DNA of 64,000 bases from Candidatus Kryptobacter tengchongensis. Its GTDB lineage: Bacteria > Bacteroidota > Ignavibacteria > Kryptoniales > Kryptoniaceae. Both the position numbers and the translations under genes were made by a program. Below, in pieces: positions 47,264-55,731 of this stretch (its first letter is position 1; every line of letters begins with the position of its first letter). Below the pieces are notes generated by a model, which was not told the DNA's origin, ran no database searches, and was given only the letters and a program-made list of their open reading frames with translations. The DNA is taken from assembly GCA_001485605.1 (NCBI GenBank), contig FAON01000012.1, positions 124,001 through 188,000 of the forward strand, in the 5' to 3' direction.

Positions 47264-48081
47264 AAATAAAAATTCCGGATGAATTTTCCTCGCTTAAAGA
47301 TTACCTTGATTGGCTTTTTAAAAAGTATAACACGCCAGACTTCATAAATTCAGACCCCATAAAGTTTGTCCATCGCTTCTCAAAGCCAGAGGATATGGAA
47401 ATAGCTGGATTTATTGCATCACTTCTCGCAATGGGAAACAGGAAGATAATTTTGTTAAGTAATGAACGACTATTTGACCTTATGGAAAACCGACCCTATG
47501 AGTTTATTTTGAACTTTGATCCATTTTGGTATGAGAAAAGTTTGAGCAATTTCGTTCATTTCGCTTATAGAAACATTGAGGGTAAGGATTTACTTGTGAT
47601 ATTTTACCTCTTGAAGCAAACAATTGAAAAATACGGAAGATTAAAAAACCTCTTTTTGAAATATTATGACGATAAGCATCCAACAGTGAAACAGGCGCTT
47701 TCTGGATTTGTGAGGGAAATTTTATCTTTTGATCCGCCACCAAAGTTTAACGGCATACCTGAAAGCATAAATGGACTCATCCCAGACCCAGAGAAAAACA
47801 GCCCTTGTAAGCGCCTTAACATGTTCTTGAGATGGATGGTGAGAAAAGATCAAGTTGATGTTGGAATTTGGAATGAAATTGATAAATCAAAATTAATAAT
47901 ACCACTTGATACACATGTTTCTAAAATTTCACGAGCACTTGGACTAACTCAAAGAAAAACAGATACATGGAAAACAGCTGAAGAAATTACAAACAATTTG
48001 AAAAAATTTGAGCCCGAAGATCCCGTTAAATATGATTTCGCCATCTTCGGGCTCGGTATAGAATTAAAACAAGTATATTAA
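47260..48081 (+). CDS. TIGR02757/DUF2400 family, HhH-GPD glycosylase-like protein
   Basis: 273 residues. IAGFIASLLAMGNRK near residue 50, DPPPKFNG, a KRLNMFLRWMVRKDQVDVGIW segment and IIPLDTHVSKISRALGLT are the family marks, with DPVKYDFAIFGLGI near the C-terminus. The DTHVSKISRALGL stretch resembles the catalytic Asp motif of HhH-GPD DNA glycosylases (Nth VDTHIFRV). The C-terminal Fe-S cysteines of Nth are absent. Function unproven. Its ATGA overlap with the tandem ThyX shows co-translation. It ends with a 4-bp overlap with the convergent Spy-like gene. Confidence 0.85.
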   Translation: MKIKIPDEFSSLKDYLDWLFKKYNTPDFINSDPIKFVHRFSKPEDMEIAGFIASLLAMGNRKIILLSNERLFDLMENRPYEFILNFDPFWYEKSLSNFVHFAYRNIEGKDLLVIFYLLKQTIEKYGRLKNLFLKYYDDKHPTVKQALSGFVREILSFDPPPKFNGIPESINGLIPDPEKNSPCKRLNMFLRWMVRKDQVDVGIWNEIDKSKLIIPLDTHVSKISRALGLTQRKTDTWKTAEEITNNLKKFEPEDPVKYDFAIFGLGIELKQVY

Positions 48082-48449
48082 CTTGGTCTGCCTCGCCACT
48101 CGCGCGTCCTCTCCTGTCTCTCCTTCTTTATCTGCTCATACTTTTTCTTCTGTTCTTTCGTTAAAACCGCTTCAATTTCCTTATCAATCTTTTCCCACCT
48201 CTCACGCGTCGCCTTCATCATCGCTTCCCTATTCCCCTGATATTTTTCCCTGTCAATCTCCGCCTGCTTCTGCGCTGAATCAAGTATCTTTTGAATCTTC
48301 ACCACCTGCTCAGGAGTTAAGTTAAGCTCCTGCTTCAATCTCTCAAGATACATTCCATATCCCCTGCCCGTTTGCTGAGAAAATATAAAATTAACAAAGA
48401 TAAGCGAAAACAAAACTAACAAAGCGAATGTGAATGTTTTTCTAAACAT
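48078..48449 (-). CDS. Spy/CpxP-like periplasmic protein (LTxxQ)
   Basis: 123 residues from ATG 48449; the longer frame to 48488 has no sense as a leader. A signal peptide FRKTFTFALLVLFSLIFVNFIFS is followed by an all-helical body with two LTxxQ-type motifs (LNLTPEQVVKIQKIL and VLTKEQKKKYEQI) and an Arg-rich end. Spy/CpxP proteins are periplasmic chaperones or stress sensors. It is placed 51 bp downstream of the lipoprotein gene on the same strand. Confidence 0.82.
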   Translation of the reverse strand: MFRKTFTFALLVLFSLIFVNFIFSQQTGRGYGMYLERLKQELNLTPEQVVKIQKILDSAQKQAEIDREKYQGNREAMMKATRERWEKIDKEIEAVLTKEQKKKYEQIKKERQERTREWRGRPS

Positions 48450-48500
48450 TGGCAAAATCTTTTTTTCTTTTTTGATGCACACAAACAAAATAAGGTTGCA

Positions 48501-49181
48501 TTATTTTATCCTAACAGAAACCCCAACTGATGTGAAACTAAGTTTTTCACCCGACGGATGAAATCCCACCCAAAAACCGCCATAGTTTATATTGTAATAG
48601 CTTACCCCTAAAGAATAACCACCCAGAAGCCCCCAACCAAATTTAACAGAAAGTTTATCGTTTTCTGAAATGTTAAATTGAGTGAAAAAATATTGAAAAG
48701 AAAGAGGGATAAATATTTTAAGGATAGAATTCTCAACTTCACCTTTCCAAATTGAAGCATAGTCTCCGAATTCACTAATAACGCCCCCGTATAAACCAAC
48801 TCCAATGTTTAAAAAGTGAAGTGGTAAAAAGGCATTAACATCAATATCCCCTCCTATTCCAAAATATGACTTTTTCCCTTTTTTAGCATGCTGTGTTACA
48901 TTATATTCGCCAAAATATGCAAGAGCGCCGCCACTAAACCTATACCAGCTACCACCAATTGCCTTGTTGAAATTTACCCTCAGGAATTTATTTGATTCAC
49001 CTTTATGGAACCCATCAGTTTGGTTGTAATATCCGCCCACAAATGTGCTATTGCCTTTAACCTCAGTTGGAGTTGACATCGGCGGAGCTGAATCAAAAAT
49101 TGCGGGAAGATAAGTAGGACCACAACCAGTTAAGAAAACGAAAATAAACAAAATTACTATTTTAAAAATCTTACCCGTCAT
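48501..49181 (-). CDS. Predicted lipoprotein with beta-rich body
   Basis: 226 residues. Signal peptide with lipobox LTGC (Cys20), so it is probably processed by Lsp and lipid-anchored. The body is Gly/aromatic rich with alternating strands (YRFSGGALAYFGEY, IGVGLYGGVISEFG, FGWGLLGGYSLGVSYY) and ends in SVGVSVRIK, a pattern typical of small outer-membrane beta-barrels. No family recognised. An AGGAGG site precedes the ATG. It is probably co-transcribed with the Spy-like gene. Confidence 0.72.
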   Translation of the reverse strand: MTGKIFKIVILFIFVFLTGCGPTYLPAIFDSAPPMSTPTEVKGNSTFVGGYYNQTDGFHKGESNKFLRVNFNKAIGGSWYRFSGGALAYFGEYNVTQHAKKGKKSYFGIGGDIDVNAFLPLHFLNIGVGLYGGVISEFGDYASIWKGEVENSILKIFIPLSFQYFFTQFNISENDKLSVKFGWGLLGGYSLGVSYYNINYGGFWVGFHPSGEKLSFTSVGVSVRIK

Positions 49182-49234
49182 TGTAGCACCTCCTTTTTAT
49201 TTTTAAATAAAAATTCTGATTTTGGCGATGTTTT

Positions 49235-50533
49235 CTAATCATTCACAATTTCACCAATCGCGGTTAAATTTTCAACCCCAGTAATTTTAACAGGTGTAAT
49301 CTTATTGACGAAAGAAGGCTCATATTTCATCTTAACCTTAACATAATTTTTCGTGAAACCAAACATCATTTCATCTTTAACTTCTGCTTCCCACAAAACA
49401 TCAAAAGTTTTCCCCACCATCTCCCGATAAAAATTCATCTTCTTCTTTAAACCTAAATTTCTCAACATTTCGCTTCTCTTATGTCTTTCATTCACTGGAA
49501 CTTTATCAGGCAAATTTACAGCGTCTGTATTCGGTCTTTCTGAATATGTGAAAACATGAAGATATGAAATTGGTAGTTCATTTATAAAATTATATGTTGC
49601 TTCAAAATGGGTTTCTGTCTCCCCTGGAAAACCAACGATTACATCGGCACCAATGCATGCGTTTGGGTCTTTTTCTTTTATATATTCAATTCTCTTCCTG
49701 TAAAGTGCTGTATTATATCTTCTCCTCATCTTTCGCAAAATTTCATCGCTACCACTTTGCAAGGGGATATGAAAATGATTGCAGATTTTTTCAGAGTTTA
49801 TAAAGTAATCAATCATTTCTTCAGTCAAAAGATTTGGCTCAATTGAACTTATCCTTATTCTTTCTATCCCATTTATTTTTTCAAGTTCTTTGACAAGATC
49901 AAAAAGACTTGTTCCAATTTTTCTACCGTAATCGCCGACATTTACCCCGCTCAAGACAATTTCTTTGTAGCCAAGTTGGGCAAGTGTTTTTGCTCTTTCA
50001 GTTATAAGACTAATTTCAGGGCTTCTGCTTTCGCCACGAGCAAGCGGAATTGTGCAATATGAACAATTATAATCACAGCCATCTTGAACTTTTAAAAATG
50101 CCCTTGTCCTATCAGATGCCGGGGTTGAACTTGCAATGTGAAACTCATTAACCCCAGTTATAGGTGAAACAAAAATTTGTGCATGGTAATTTTTTTGAAA
50201 GTCGCTGATGTAATCAAAAATTTTAAACTTTTCATTTGATCCAAGAATGAGGTCAACCCCCTCAATCTGGGCTATCTCATGCGGGCGAAGTTGGGCATAG
50301 CAACCAGTGACAATTATAAAAGCGTTTGGGGATATTTTTAAAGCCTTCCTCACAGCACGACGACAATCTTTATCTGCATTCTCCGTAACAGAACATGTAT
50401 TTATAACACAAACATCCGAAGGCTCACCAAATTCAACTATTTCAAAACCACGCTTTTTAAATTCCTCACCTATTGTTGATGTCTCCGCAAAATTTAACTT
50501 ACACCCTACTGTGTAAAATGAAACCTTCTTCAT
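49235..50533 (-). CDS. mtaB: tRNA t6A37 methylthiotransferase
   Basis: 432 residues. The UPF0004 domain has cysteines in VGCKLNFAET, NTCSVTEN and VTGCYAQL. The radical SAM site is CDYNCSYCTIPLARG, with a C-terminal TRAM domain from about residue 370. The CxxxCxxC/CSVTE combination is MtaB-like, not MiaB (which has NTCxxR). It adds methylthio to t6A37 of tRNAs decoding ANN. It ends 53 bp upstream of the lipoprotein start on the same strand. Confidence 0.94.
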   Translation of the reverse strand: MKKVSFYTVGCKLNFAETSTIGEEFKKRGFEIVEFGEPSDVCVINTCSVTENADKDCRRAVRKALKISPNAFIIVTGCYAQLRPHEIAQIEGVDLILGSNEKFKIFDYISDFQKNYHAQIFVSPITGVNEFHIASSTPASDRTRAFLKVQDGCDYNCSYCTIPLARGESRSPEISLITERAKTLAQLGYKEIVLSGVNVGDYGRKIGTSLFDLVKELEKINGIERIRISSIEPNLLTEEMIDYFINSEKICNHFHIPLQSGSDEILRKMRRRYNTALYRKRIEYIKEKDPNACIGADVIVGFPGETETHFEATYNFINELPISYLHVFTYSERPNTDAVNLPDKVPVNERHKRSEMLRNLGLKKKMNFYREMVGKTFDVLWEAEVKDEMMFGFTKNYVKVKMKYEPSFVNKITPVKITGVENLTAIGEIVND

Positions 50534-50708
50534 CTATCAGAAGTGGTGGATTAGTTTTCAATTTTTTTATTTTAATCAAGATAAAAATTTAAAGAATTAA
50601 AATCAAGCAGTGTGTCAAAAAAATAGACATGAAATTCCATTTTCCTTTGATTTTTTAAAAAAATTTCCGAAATATATTGTGTAAAAACAAAACTTAAAGA
50701 GGATTGAA

Positions 50709-51038
50709 ATGATGCCCGAACTTGAAAAATACTGGCATGCAGTTCAAAATACTGTCTGTAAGGTTTGTATAGACAGTGATCCTTACGGAAATGGCATATG
50801 TAGAGTTTCGGAGATGTCAATGTGTGGGGTAAAAGAATATTTTCCGAAAATTGTAAATATCATTCTTTCAATTAAAAGCGATAAAATGGATGATTATATT
50901 CTGGCTTTAAGAGAAAACATATGTAAAGAATGCAGGGAAACACCAGACGGGGTTTGTGAGCTAAGAAATTCAGTTGAGTGTGCACTTGATAGATACTTTC
51001 CACTGATTGTTCAAGCAATAGAATCTGTTAACAAGTAG
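50709..51038 (+). CDS. Small protein with two four-cysteine repeats
   Basis: 109 residues, no signal or membrane segment. Two tandem units: C17-x2-C20-x10-C31-x7-C39 and C72-x2-C75-x7-C83-x7-C91, each followed by a helix with EYFPKIV or RYFPLIV. The pattern suggests a metal site (Zn or Fe-S) in each unit and an ancient duplication. I do not recognise the family. GAGG lies six bases before the first of two adjacent ATG codons. It ends 302 bp from the convergent dnaA stop, beside the origin. Confidence 0.8.
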   Translation: MMPELEKYWHAVQNTVCKVCIDSDPYGNGICRVSEMSMCGVKEYFPKIVNIILSIKSDKMDDYILALRENICKECRETPDGVCELRNSVECALDRYFPLIVQAIESVNK

Positions 51039-51076
51039 TTTATTCTTTAAGAATATAAAGGATTGTTAATAAGCGG

Positions 51077-51340
51077 TGTGGATATGTTGATAACTTTTTT
51101 TGAAAAATAACTCATAAATGTAAAGATTTGAAAAGTCTTTGTCAATTAATTTGTTTTTTTAAATTTTTGGGGCAGTGTTTTAAAATTTACACAATAACAA
51201 GTGTTAATCTGATGTTGATAACTTTGGGTTTATCCACATTTTGAAGTTATCCACAATTTAAATGTTGATAACTATCTGATTTATCAACATACAACCCACA
51301 CCAATTCACATTTTATCCACATTGTTATCAACATTGTTTG
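51077..51340. other. Probable oriC, arm 1 (downstream of dnaA): DnaA-box cluster
   Basis: Non-coding, AT-rich 302-bp gap 51039-51340. Exact TTATCCACA boxes lie at 51230, 51247 and 51313. TTATCAACA-type boxes lie at 51085, 51213, 51263 (minus orientation), 51281 and 51325, and a near box TGTGGATAT at 51077. The AT-rich run around 51095-51180 could unwind. No gene is seen. Confidence 0.8.
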
Positions 51341-52864
51341 TTATTTTGAATTGAACTCAATTTTTCTTCGCAAAGATTCAATGAGGTTTCTAAATTTTTC
51401 GCTTTTTTTCATCTCTTCTTCAACGGATTGGCAGGCGTGAATTACTGTGCTGTGATCTCTTCCGCCAAAGTGTAATCCTATTGTTTTCAAAGATGAGTCA
51501 GTAAGTTCTTTACATAGATACATTGCGATTTGTCTTGCAGTTACAACTTCCTGTTTTCTCGTTTTTGCTTTTAACATATCTGGTGGAATTTCAAAGTGCT
51601 CGCAGACGATTCTTTGAATTTCTTCAATTGAAACCTTTACAGATGTATCTTTTACGATTGTTTTGACAACTTCTTTTGCAAGTTCAATATCAATTTTTCT
51701 GTTTTCAAGTGATGATTTTGCAAGCAAACTTATCAGACATCCTTCAAGTTCTCTTATATTTGATGTTATGTGAACTGCGATATATTCAATTACCTCCTGT
51801 GGGAGTTCAACTCCGCTATCTTCTGCTTTTTTCTTTAAAATTGCGATTCTTGTTTCCAAATCTGGCGGTTGAATGTCAGCAATTAATCCCCATTGAAATC
51901 TTGAAATTAATCTATCGTCAAGACCTTTTAGTTCTTTTGGCGGTCTATCACATGAGAGAACAATTTGTTTTCTTGCTTGATGAAGTGCGTTGAATGTGTG
52001 GAAAAAATTATCCTGCGTTTTTTCTTTCCCCGCAAAGAATTGGATATCATCAACGATTAAAACATCAATGCTTCTATAAAAATTTGAAAAATCACTCACT
52101 CTATCCTTTTGAATGGCTTCAACAAAATCAATTGTAAACTTTTCGCTTGATACATAATAAACTCTCGTTGCTTTTTTATTTGCAAGGACATAGTTTCCAA
52201 TTGCCTGTATTAAATGAGTTTTACCAAGCCCAACTCCTCCATAAATTACAAGCGGATTGAACGATGTTCCACCAGGATTATTTGCAACTGCGAGTGCAGC
52301 TGCTCTCGCAAGTTGATTACAATCACCCTTGACAAAATTATCAAATGTATATCTTGGATTTAAATTGCTTTCAAAAGGTTGAGATTCGTAGGAGCTTTTT
52401 ATCTGAACTTGATAAGATGGCTTAGGTATTGGCTTTGGAGATGAAGGTAAGTTTATCGTTGTTTTTGTTTCATCTGTTGAGGAATTTTCCATCACAACTG
52501 AATAAACAAGTTTTGCCCCTTCCCCAAGAACTTTAGTGAGAGTTTTTTTAATTAAACTGTAATAATGTTCTTCAAGCCATTCATAGAAAAACTGGCTTGG
52601 CACTTGAATTGTAATTTGCTTCCCTTCAATTTTAAGTGGAACAATTGGCTCAAACCATGTTTTGAAACTCAATGGATTTACATTATCACGGATTATTTCA
52701 AGACATTGATTCCATATGGCTTTTACATCTTGGTGATCAGATGTTGGGCTTTTTAAAGATTCAGAATCTAAATCGTTGAGGTTCAGGGTTTCTTTGTTTT
52801 CTAAAAACAATTCAGATTGATTTTGAGATGGGTCTTTTCTTGGAGATTTTAAGGATTTGTCCAT
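51341..52864 (-). CDS. dnaA: Chromosomal replication initiator DnaA
   Basis: 507 residues from ATG 52864. A longer frame to 52966 is rejected because it would translate DnaA boxes. Domain I spans about residues 30-115 (IWNQCLEIIRDNVNPLSFKTWFEP), then a linker. AAA+ domain III has Walker A GGVGLGKTHLIQAIG, Walker B VLIVDDIQFFAGKEKT and the RLISRFQWG arginine region. Domain IV carries GRDHSTVIHACQSV, the helix-turn-helix signature that reads TTATCCACA. It is flanked on both sides by box clusters, as at a chromosomal origin; no dnaN, recF or gyrB follows it here. Confidence 0.97.
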   Translation of the reverse strand: MDKSLKSPRKDPSQNQSELFLENKETLNLNDLDSESLKSPTSDHQDVKAIWNQCLEIIRDNVNPLSFKTWFEPIVPLKIEGKQITIQVPSQFFYEWLEEHYYSLIKKTLTKVLGEGAKLVYSVVMENSSTDETKTTINLPSSPKPIPKPSYQVQIKSSYESQPFESNLNPRYTFDNFVKGDCNQLARAAALAVANNPGGTSFNPLVIYGGVGLGKTHLIQAIGNYVLANKKATRVYYVSSEKFTIDFVEAIQKDRVSDFSNFYRSIDVLIVDDIQFFAGKEKTQDNFFHTFNALHQARKQIVLSCDRPPKELKGLDDRLISRFQWGLIADIQPPDLETRIAILKKKAEDSGVELPQEVIEYIAVHITSNIRELEGCLISLLAKSSLENRKIDIELAKEVVKTIVKDTSVKVSIEEIQRIVCEHFEIPPDMLKAKTRKQEVVTARQIAMYLCKELTDSSLKTIGLHFGGRDHSTVIHACQSVEEEMKKSEKFRNLIESLRRKIEFNSK

Positions 52865-52892
52865 AAGTTGAAGATAGTTTTTGTTTTTAAAC

Positions 52893-53137
52893 TTATCCAC
52901 ATTTTTATAAAAATTGTGGATAACTTGTGGATAAATCATCAGGTTAATCTGGGACATTATCCACATTTATTCACATAGTTATCCACATGTCAATATCAAA
53001 AATTTTATTTGATTTTCAATGAGTTTTTAAAATGATAATGAAAAATTATCCACAGTTTCGTTATAGGGACAGTTAAGCGACCTTTTGGTAAAATTTTTAT
53101 TGAACAAAAATTTTTAGTTATTCACAAGTTATCCACA
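52893..53137. other. Probable oriC, arm 2 (upstream of dnaA): DnaA-box cluster
   Basis: Non-coding stretch between dnaA and the pseudogene (52865-53315). Exact TTATCCACA boxes lie at 52893, 52957, 52979, 53046 and 53129 (+) and at 52915 and 52926 (minus, TGTGGATAA). TTATTCACA variants lie at 52967 and 53118. An AT-rich stretch 52988-53045 sits inside. It could also serve dnaA autoregulation, since the dnaA promoter must be here. The rest, 53138-53315, holds only a doubtful 24-codon ORF. Confidence 0.85.
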
Positions 53138-53315
53138 CACATAAAAGCCTATGCCTAATTATTTATAAGCAAAATTTTTGGCAAACGCAAGGGGGAGTTA
53201 GATGATAGGTCTGAAAAATTGGAAAAATGCTTTAAATGGTTATCCGCTTATTAACATCGTCTTGGTGAGAAATTAGTAAAAGGTTGCCTTGTGGCTTTGG
53301 GGCTCAGGTTTTCAA

Positions 53316-53835
53316 TTATGATTTTAAAACTTTTGCGACTTCTTTGAGAAGTGTTATAGCGGTATACGGTTTTTGGATAAACCCTGAGATGTTTTGGAGC
53401 GATACCTCTAACAAATTTGATGGGCTTTCAAGACCACTCGTTGCTATGATCTTTACAAGGGGGTCTATTTTCTTGATAGTTTTTATCATTTCTGCGCCAT
53501 CCATTATTGGCATTCCGAGATCAACTATTAAAAGTTTAATGTCGTTTTTGTTCTGAGCATATTTAATTAAACCTTCTGCACCGTTGTTTGCAACTATAAC
53601 CCTGTAGTTGTTTTATTCCAGCAACTGTTTTTATCAAGAGCTCGCCATCTTCAAGTATCGCTATTGCTCCTCCGTCGGCTTTAATTACCTCAATTAATCG
53701 GGTCAGCAGGGTCTGGAGCAATTCCTCAAGTTCAAGTGTGCTGACCATGTTTTCTGTAATCCGGGTTAAAATATCAAAGTTTTGCTTTAACTTTTCATAT
53801 TTTTCCCTTAAGGCTTCAAATTCTGATAGACTCAT
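53316..53835 (-). pseudogene. Remnant hybrid sensor kinase (GAF fragment joined to receiver fragment)
   Basis: Two adjoining minus-strand frames. The upstream frame, 53563-53835, has a coiled coil and the first part of a GAF domain (LEELLQTLLTRLIEVIKADGG) up to LLIKTVAGIK. The downstream frame gives a receiver-domain core (YRVIVANNGAEG, then LLIVDLGMPIMDGAEMI with the phospho-Asp, FIQKPYTAITLL with the conserved Lys-Pro). The receiver has lost its first strand and acidic pair, the rest of GAF and all kinase domains are gone, and the join near 53605-53615 is out of frame. An internal deletion is the simplest reading. It lies next to the origin, upstream of dnaA. Confidence 0.75.
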
Positions 53836-53856
53836 GGTTTTATTTATCTTTATTAT

Positions 53857-54507
53857 TTATCCTTTTATCCCGATGCTTTCAAAAATTTTTTGGGCTATGG
53901 TGTTTATTTCCCCAATTCCATTTATTGATTTCAGAATTCCTTTTTTCGCGTAGTAATCAAGGACGATTTGCGTTGATTCCCTGTAGACCTTTAATCTATT
54001 TTTAATTACATCAGGGTTGTCGTCATTTCTTTGATATAGTTCTCCACCGCATCTGGGACATTTATTATCTTCGGGTATTTTGTCAATCAGGAGGTTATAA
54101 ACTGCACCACAGTTTCTGCAAACGCGGCGATTTGTGAGGCGTTTTATTATTTCTTCGTCGTTAACTTCTAAACTTATTACATAGTCAAGCTTTATTTTGA
54201 GTTCTTCAAAAATTTCATCAAGTGCTTTGGCTTGTGGAAGTGTTCTCGGAAAACCATCAAGGATAAATCCATTTTTGCATTTTTCGGAGGATAGAACTTC
54301 CTTTATTATTCCGATCATAACATCATCTGGGACGAGCTCGCCTCTGTCCATATAGGATTTAGCTTTCAAGCCAAGTTCTGTTTGATTTTTTACCGCTTCC
54401 CTTAGCATATCTCCTGTGGAGATGTGAGGGATATTTAACTTTTGAGATAGAATTTGGGCTTGTGTTCCCTTACCAACTCCAGGTGGTCCAAAAAGTATCA
54501 GCCTCAT
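53857..54507 (-). CDS. adk: Adenylate kinase, zinc-LID type
   Basis: 216 residues. P-loop LFGPPGVGKGTQA, NMP-binding region HISTGDMLREAV, and DGFPRTLPQA. The long LID carries the four-cysteine site VCRNCGAVYN and NKCPRCGGEL, a zinc-stabilised form frequent in Gram-positives and thermophiles. It interconverts AMP, ADP and ATP. It lies 16 bp after rlmN on the same strand, an unusual partner (no secY or map next to it). Confidence 0.96.
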   Translation of the reverse strand: MRLILFGPPGVGKGTQAQILSQKLNIPHISTGDMLREAVKNQTELGLKAKSYMDRGELVPDDVMIGIIKEVLSSEKCKNGFILDGFPRTLPQAKALDEIFEELKIKLDYVISLEVNDEEIIKRLTNRRVCRNCGAVYNLLIDKIPEDNKCPRCGGELYQRNDDNPDVIKNRLKVYRESTQIVLDYYAKKGILKSINGIGEINTIAQKIFESIGIKG

Positions 54508-54523
54508 GAAAAGTTCTCCTTTT

Positions 54524-55582
54524 TTATTGATTTAAAATTGCCAGTTGTCCGCATGCTGCTTTTATGTCTTCGCCTGCGTTGCTTCTAACGAAGACAGTAA
54601 GATTATTTTCGCGAAGTTTTTGTGCAAATTCTTCAAGCCTCCTTGATGGTTTTAAAATTTTTAAAATTGGGTCTTTTCTTATAAAGTCAACAGGATGAAA
54701 TTTTAGCAAATTTATCTTACATGGGATCATTTTAGCAAGTTCTACAAGATTTTTGACATCTTCATCTCTATCGTTTAAGCCGTCAAACACGATGTATTCG
54801 TATGTGATTCTTAAGCCAACTTTTTTGTAGTAATATCTCAATGCCTCAAGCAAAGATGAAATTGGGTATCTGCTTGCGATTGGGATAAGTTTTGAGCGTA
54901 AATTTTCATCAAGTGTATGAAGAGATAGGGCGATTTTGACCTTCCTTCCGGCGTCGGCAAGTTCTTTTATTTTATCCGGGATTCCAACGGTTGAGACAGT
55001 TATTTTTCTTGCCCCAATTCTTATTCCATTATCGCTTGTTATTATATCAATTGCCTTGATGAGGTTTTTTAAGTTTAGCAGAGGTTCGCCCATTCCCATA
55101 AAAACGATATTTGTTATTCTTCGTTCGGAATATTTTTGTGCCTGTATTACTTGGTCAATTATTTCGCCAGCGGTTAAGTTTCTTTTAAAGCCCATTGCCC
55201 CGGTTGCGCAGAATTTGCAATCAATCGGGCATCCAACTTGAGTTGAAATACATAACGTGAGGCGTGATTCATCTGGGATTAAAACGCTTTCAATTTTCTC
55301 ACCATCTTTTAGTTCAAATAGAAATTTTATTGTTCCATCACAATTTGATTTTTCAAAGGTTAAAAGTTTTAGTTCATTTATTTGCGCAATTTGGGATAAT
55401 TCCTCTCTGTAGTGTTTTGGGATGTCCGTCATCTGGGCGAAATCATCAACTTGCTTGTTATAAATCCATTTAAAAATTTGCTTTGCACGGAACTTTTCCC
55501 ATCCCATATCAAGCACAAAATTTTCAAGTTCAGGTAAGGTTAAGCCTTTGAGCGATATGGGTGTTTTATTTAGCATTTTCAT
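54524..55582 (-). CDS. rlmN: 23S rRNA/tRNA adenine-C2 methyltransferase
   Basis: 352 residues (a second ATG two codons in is possible). N-terminal GWEKFRAKQIFKWIYNK, SRLTLCISTQVGCPIDCKFC with the radical SAM CxxxCxxC, GMGEPLLN, and KINLLKFHPV; the catalytic Cys near the end is in KAACGQLA. It makes m2A2503 in 23S rRNA and m2A37 in some tRNAs. It starts divergently from the flagellar operon, sharing the upstream region 55583-55785. Confidence 0.96.
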   Translation of the reverse strand: MKMLNKTPISLKGLTLPELENFVLDMGWEKFRAKQIFKWIYNKQVDDFAQMTDIPKHYREELSQIAQINELKLLTFEKSNCDGTIKFLFELKDGEKIESVLIPDESRLTLCISTQVGCPIDCKFCATGAMGFKRNLTAGEIIDQVIQAQKYSERRITNIVFMGMGEPLLNLKNLIKAIDIITSDNGIRIGARKITVSTVGIPDKIKELADAGRKVKIALSLHTLDENLRSKLIPIASRYPISSLLEALRYYYKKVGLRITYEYIVFDGLNDRDEDVKNLVELAKMIPCKINLLKFHPVDFIRKDPILKILKPSRRLEEFAQKLRENNLTVFVRSNAGEDIKAACGQLAILNQ

Positions 55583-55641
55583 TTTTCTGAGTTTGTCCTA
55601 CCGAGAAAATTTATCAAATTTCAAAATTTTTAACAAAATTG

Positions 55642-55680
55642 TTGCCTAATATTGTTCAACATCTGCCCAATATTCTTCAA
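55642..55680 (+). promoter_or_regulatory. Two phased dyad sites, probable enhancer for a sigma-54 activator
   Basis: Dyad 1 at 55642-55659 reads TTG-N3-AATATT-N3-CAA. Dyad 2 at 55663-55680 reads CTG-N3-AATATT-N3-CAA. Their centres are 21 bp apart (two helical turns), and over 16 shared bases they match at 14. They lie near -107 and -86 from the predicted start of the -24/-12 promoter, the usual distance for NtrC/FleQ/FlgR-type activators. Confidence 0.6.
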
Positions 55681-55731
55681 TTGGGTCAGTTGTGGGGAGT
55701 TTAATTTTTGCAAAATATAAAGTTTTGGGAG

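Noticed and set aside
52865-52966. N-terminal extension of DnaA by 34 residues
   Set aside because: The extra codons run through four DnaA boxes (52893, 52915, 52926, 52957) and match nothing in DnaA domain I; ATG 52864 is the better start.
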